DNA from: Megascapheus bottae
Lineage: Eukaryota; Chordata; Mammalia; Rodentia; Geomyidae
DNA length: 64,000 nt
Direction of reading: 5' to 3'
Assembly (NCBI GenBank): GCA_024803745.1
Contig: JANJXV010000099.1
Location: 2,914,001-2,978,000 of the forward strand
Of the stretch, positions 59,284-64,000 are shown piece after piece. Below the pieces are notes generated by a model, which did no database searches, was not told the origin of the DNA, and worked only from the letters and a program-made list of their open reading frames with translations. The translations under genes were made by a program, and so were the position numbers. Each line of letters begins with the position of its first letter. Positions within the stretch are counted from its first letter, which is position 1.

Positions 59284-61347
59284 CTACTGATTATGACGAA
59301 TGAGGGAAACCACTGAGCCTAAGTTCCTTTGAGTCTGGCTTACTTCACTTAATATGATTTGTTCTAAGTCTTTCCATTTCCTAACAAATGGGGCGATGTC
59401 ATTCTTTCTGACAGCAGCATAGAATTCCATTGTGTACAAATACCACAACTTGTTGATCCACTCATCAACTGAGGGACATCTGGGTTGGTTCCATATCTTT
59501 GCTATGGTGAATAGTGCTGCAATGAACATTGTTGTGCTAGTGGGTTTAGTATGCCCTTGTTTCTGGATTGTTGGGTAAATGCCAAGTACTGGAATTGCTG
59601 GGTCATAGGGGAGTTGTATGTTTAGCGTTTTGAGGCACTGCCTCACTGCTTTCCATAGTGGTTGAACGAGTTTGCACTCCCACCAACAGTGTAGTAGTGA
59701 TCCCTCCTGACCACATCCCCTGCAGCATCTGTTGTCATTCGTTTTCCTGATCCTGGCCATTCTAACTGGAGTTAGGTGGAATCTTAGACTTGTTTTGATT
59801 TGCATTTCTTTTACGACCAGAGATGTTGAGCATTTCTTCATGTGTCTATAGGCCATTTTTGTTTCTTCTTCAGAGAAGACTCTCTTTAAGTCTTTGGCCC
59901 ATTTTGTAATGGGATGGGTGTTACTTTGGAGGTTAGTTTTGGAGTGATTCAATTTTTTGAGTTGTTGATATATTTTAGATATGAGGCCTTGTTCCGTTGT
60001 TTGGGTGGTGAAAATCTTCTCCCACTCTGTAGGCTTCCTGATTAGTTTACTAGCTATATCCGTTGCCATACAAAAGCTCTGCAGTTTAATGCAGTCCCAC
60101 TTATCCAGCCTTTCTCTGATTTGTTGTGATTCTTGGTCCTTATTAAGAAAGTTTCGACCTGTACCAAGGAGGCCTAGTGTATCTCCTATTCCTTCCTGTA
60201 AACTTTTCAGTGTGTCAGCTTTTACCTCCACGTCTTTGATCCATTTGGAGTTAATTCTAGTGCAAGGTGACAAAGAAGGATCCAACTTTAGTTTTCTGCA
60301 GGTTTTTAACCAGTTCTGCCAGCACAACTTGTTGAAGAGGCTATCTTTCTTCCATTCTATTTTTTTGGCTCCCTGGTCAAAGATTAGGTGGCCATAGGTC
60401 TGTGGTTTAATATCTGGGTCCGCAGTTCTACTCCATTGGACTTCAGGCCTGTTCTTGTGCCAGTACCAAGCTGTTTTGAGAATTATAGCTCTGTAATAGA
60501 GCCTTAAGTTTGGAATTGAAATTCCTCCAGCGCTGTTCTTTCTGCTAAGAAGTGTTTTTGCTATACGGGGTCTTTTATTATTCCATATGAAATTTTGAAT
60601 TGCCTCTTCTATGTCTTTAAAGAATGACATTGGGATGTTGATGGGTATTACATTGAATTTGTAGATAGCCCTTGGCAAGATTGTCATTTTCACAATGTTG
60701 ATTCTTCCAATCCAGGAGCATGGGAGGTTTTTCCATTTCCTTAGTTCTGCTTTAATTTCCTTTTTTAGGGTTTTAAAGTTTTCATCTAAACGGTCCTTTA
60801 CATTCTTAGTTAAGCTAATTGCTAGGTACTTTATTTTCTTTGAGGCTATTGTGAAAGGATTTACTTTCCTGATTATTGCCTCGTTCCTCTCAGTGTTGGC
60901 GTAAAGTAAGGCAGTTGATTTGTGAGGGTTGATTTTATGGCCTGCTACCCTTCCAAAGCTTTGAATCAGCTCAAGGAGCTTGGGAGTAGAGTCTACAGGA
61001 TTCTTTAAATACAGAATCATGTCATCTGCAAAGAGGGATAGTTTTATTTCCTCTTTCCCTACTTGGATCCCCTTTATGCTTGCTTCTTGCCTTATTGCAC
61101 TGCCTAGGAATTCTAGTACTATGTTAAAAAGGAGTGGAGAGAGTGGGCATCCTTGTCTCGTTCCTGATTTTAGAGGGAATGGCTTTAGATTTTCACCATT
61201 AAGTATAATACTAGCAGTGGGTTTCTCATACACAGCCTTTATTACATTGAGAAATGTTCCATGGATTCCTAGTTTCTCCACATCTTTTAACATAAAGGGG
61301 TTTTGGATCTTGTCAAATGCCTTTTCCGCATCTACTGAGACAATCAT
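59284..61347 (-). pseudogene. L1 ORF2 RT and C-terminal part in unit C (687 codons)
   Basis: Same length as in A and B but with variants expected of active L1s: [50 protein letters not shown]. In this half unit C is the least derived copy. FADD is intact. Confidence 0.9.
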
Positions 61348-61605
61348 GTGATTTTATCCCTGCTCCTGTTGATGTGTTGAATTATATTAATTGATTTGTG
61401 TATGTTGAACCAGCTTTGCCTCCCTGTGATGAATCCAGTTTAATCATAGTGTATATTTTTTTTTGATGAGTTGTTGTAGATGGTTGGCCAGTATTTTGTT
61501 GAGAAGTTTTGCATCGAGGTTCATCAAAGAAATGGGTCTATAGATCTCTTTCTTTGATGAATCTCTGTCTGGTTTGGGGATGAGGGATATGCTGGCTTCA
61601 CAGAA

Positions 61606-62037
61606 TCAGTTTAGTAAAGAACCTTCATTTTCAATTTCGTTGAAGAGCTTGAGGAGTATTGGTGTGAGCTCTGCTTTGAAGACCTTATAGAATTCAGCTG
61701 TGAATCCATCTGGCCCTGGGCTCTTTTTAAGTGGAAGTTGTCTAATTTCCATTTCTATTTCAGAGCTTGAAATAGGCCTGTTGAGTTGGGTTAGCCCTTC
61801 TTGGTTCAGTGTGTGTATGTTAATATTGTCTAGGAATTCATCCATTTCTTCTAGATTCTCAAATTTGTTGGCGTAAAGGTTTGAGAAGTATTCCCTCATG
61901 ATATTCTGGATCTTGGTAATTTCTGTCGTGATATTACCATTTTCATCTGCGATTTTGTTTATTTCGATATGCTCTCTTCTTTTTTTGGTAAGATTTGCTA
62001 AGGGCTTGTCAATTTTGTTAATTCTTTCAAGAACCAA
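61606..62037 (-). pseudogene. L1 ORF2 inter-domain/RT start in unit C
   Basis: Same frame as in B, with NRPISSSEIEMEIRQLP and the same closing TGA. Confidence 0.85.
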
Positions 62038-62227
62038 CTCCTTGTTTTGTTGATTCTTTCTATAGTTTTTTTTTATTCCAAATTATTTAATTCTGCTTTG
62101 ATTTTAATAATTTGCTTTCTCCTAATGGGTTTAGGGTTGGTTTGTTGCTCTTTTTCCAGGAGGTTAAGGTGAGACATTAACTAGTTGGTTTGCCATTTTT
62201 CCAACTTGCTGTTGTAGGCACTCCACG

Positions 62228-63129
62228 CTATAAATTTTCCTCTGAGTACTGCCTTTGTTGTGTCCCTAAGGAGTTGATATTTGTGTGCTCCTTATTGTTA
62301 AATTTCATAAACAGTTGGATATCTGTTCTGATCTCTTCGATTACCCATTGTTTTTGATTCAACAATGTGTGGTTCAGTCTCCATGAGTTACAGGGTTTTC
62401 TTTGGTGGAGATGTGTGTTCAGCTCCAATTTGATGCCTTTATGGTCTGAGAGTGTGCATGGAATAATTTCAGTGTTTCTGAATCTGTCCAGGTTTGCTTT
62501 ATGGCCTAAGATGTGGTCTATTTTGGAAAATGTTCCCTGTGCTGCTGAGAAAAACGTATATTGTGGTGTTACTGGGTGGAATATTCTGCAGATGTCTGTA
62601 AGATCTAGTTGGTCTATATAGTTGTTCAGTTCTAAGGTTTCTCTGTTGAGTTTTTGCCTTGTTGATCTGTCCATAGGTGAGAGTGGTGTGTTAAACTCAC
62701 CAACAATCACTGTATTTCGATCTATGTATGGTTTCAGTGTAAGTAAATTTTGCTTGATGAAGTTTGGAGCTCCGGGATTGGGTGTGTAAATATTTAGGAT
62801 TGTTATGTCTTCCAGGAGGAAAGATCCCTTTAGTAGTATGTAGTAACCTTCTTTGTCTTTTCTTACTAATTTTAGTTTGAAGTCTATTGTATTTGATATG
62901 AGGATGGCAACTCTAGCCTGTTTATGGGGGGCAGTTAGCTTGATAGAGTTTATTCCAACCTCTCACTTTCAAAAGATGATTGTTTTTGGGTAAGATGTGT
63001 CTCTTGAAGTCAGCAGAACGATGGCTCTTGCTTTTTGATCCAACTAGACAACCTATGCCGTTTAATTGGAGAGTTAAGTCCATTGATATTGAGAGTTAGG
63101 ATTGAGAGATATTTATTAGTTCCTACCAT
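62228..63129 (-). pseudogene. L1 ORF2 endonuclease part in unit C
   Basis: Start codon at 63,129. The defects are the same as in B (TGA before QETHL, slip after it, extra G). The open part is 62,228-62,710. Confidence 0.85.
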
Positions 63130-63360
63130 TTTTAAAAGCTTTTAGTAGGGCCTGTGTCTTGACAGTTCTTGTGGTCCTTAGATGGTATGCTGTTTAGGTG
63201 CCATTTCTTTCCCTATATTGCATTTATTTTGGTTTTCTATGTATAGAGCATCTTTGAGAATTCTCTGTAGTGTTGGTTTTGTTTCGACATATTGTTGCAG
63301 CTTTTCCCTGGAATGGAATGTTTTTATTTTTCCCTCAGTTATGAATGAGAGCTTAGCTGG

Positions 63361-64000
63361 CTACAGTATTCTTGGCTGGTAGTTATTTGATATAAGGGCA
63401 TGAAATATATGTTTCCAGTCACTTAGTGCTTGCATGGTCTCTGCTGAGAAATCTGGGGTTATTCTGATTGGTTTGCCTTTGTAGGTTACTGATCCCTTTT
63501 CCCTGGCTGCCTTTAGGATCTTTCCTTTCGTTTCTATTGATCCAGTTCGGATCACAATGTGGTGGTGGGATGTTCTTTTCTGGTCAGGTCTGTTTGGGGT
63601 TCTAAAAGCTTCTCGTATCTGGATGGGCCTGCCCTTCTGGATATTTGGGAAATTCTCTGAGATGATTCCCTGAAGTATATTTCCAATACCATTGACCTCT
63701 TTCTCCACGCCCTCCTCAGTATCAACTAGCCTTAAATTAGGCTTCCTAATTGTATCTTGGACCTCCTGAAGCGCTCTCTCATATTTCCTAGATTTGGATT
63801 GACTCATTTTCTGTTCTTTCTCTATAATACCTAAATTATCTTCAGCCACGGAAATTCTCTCCTCTGCAATGTCTAACCTGCTATCAAAGCTATCTACTTT
63901 ATTTTTCATCTCCCTTGCTTCTAATTGCTCACTTTTGATGCCTTGCATCCCTTGTTTTAGATCATGTATGGATTTCTTTATCTCCTTGATTTCCTTTTGA
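63361..64000 (-). pseudogene. L1 ORF1 in unit C, partial
   Basis: The frame is open to the window end, covering the coiled-coil end and the RNA-binding domain. The same TAG is at 63,361. Variants (RLVDTEEG, MQALSDWKHI) match unit B. Confidence 0.85.

Larger units (their letters stand above)
57331..64000. repeat. Tandem array unit C (cut by the window end)
   Basis: Third direct copy. It runs out of the window inside L1 ORF1, so more units may follow. Confidence 0.95.
58865..64000 (-). mobile_element. L1 in unit C, inactive, cut by the window end
   Basis: Same layout. The MNLDAK-site one-base deletion of A and B is absent here (tcatcaaagaaatggg), so [12 protein letters not shown] is in frame. 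The common TGA after GSLLN and the deletion before HMIVSV remain. The extra G in the endonuclease is shared with B. Confidence 0.92.

Noticed and set aside
42517..64000. Endogenous retrovirus or satellite array
   Set aside because: There are no LTRs, primer-binding site, gag-protease-pol order or env. The coding content is L1 ORF1/ORF2, and the units are too complex for a simple satellite.

Overview
This window looks like nuclear DNA from a rodent of the superfamily Geomyoidea (kangaroo rat, pocket mouse or pocket gopher). The main evidence is dozens of copies of a tRNA-derived two-part SINE whose sequence matches what is known of the IDL-Geo family, which is restricted to that group. A B1/Alu-like SINE, rodent-type LINE-1 elements, KRAB zinc-finger exons and many microsatellites fit the same picture. 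There are no bacterial genes, operons or CRISPR arrays, and no complete functional protein gene can be supported. Nearly all open frames lie in repeats or decayed genes.

Layout. (1) Bases 1-27,813 are one period of a large direct duplication. A second copy starts at 27,814 and follows the first to about 42,519 (matching 1-14,528). Each copy carries, on the minus strand, a decayed KRAB zinc-finger gene: KRAB-A exon, KRAB-B exon, open linker, then a broken C2H2 array. Each copy also carries a twin-primed (inverted) L1 and the 5' part of another L1. (2) Bases 15.2-27.8 kb occur once in the window. They hold two old L1 3' ends, a dense SINE cluster (18.4-22.3 kb) and, on the minus strand at 22.7-25.4 kb, a broken RalGDS-like (RasGEF) gene. 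(3) Bases 42.5-64 kb are a tandem array with a period of about 7.4 kb: two complete units and a third cut by the window end. Each unit is an inverted 1.37-kb paralogue of the RalGDS-like 5' region (25,112-26,470) joined to a long L1 in minus orientation.

How the parts relate. The array L1s and the L1 fragment in the 27.8-kb unit share inactivating changes: a TAG before the usual ORF1 C-terminus and a frame slip just after the endonuclease QETHL motif. They therefore trace to one already defective element or defective lineage. The three array L1s also share an ORF2 nonsense codon and a one-base frameshift, so they were multiplied as DNA. Other indels are distributed as a mosaic: unit B matches A in the reverse-transcriptase half and C in the ORF1/endonuclease half. 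This points to exchange among the copies. The second large duplicate joins the array through a 3-base microhomology inside L1. The region reads as an unstable, KRAB-ZNF-type segmental-duplication neighbourhood. The most intriguing possible coding remnant is the KRAB-A + KRAB-B + linker frame, which is still open with intact splice signals in both copies although the fingers have decayed.
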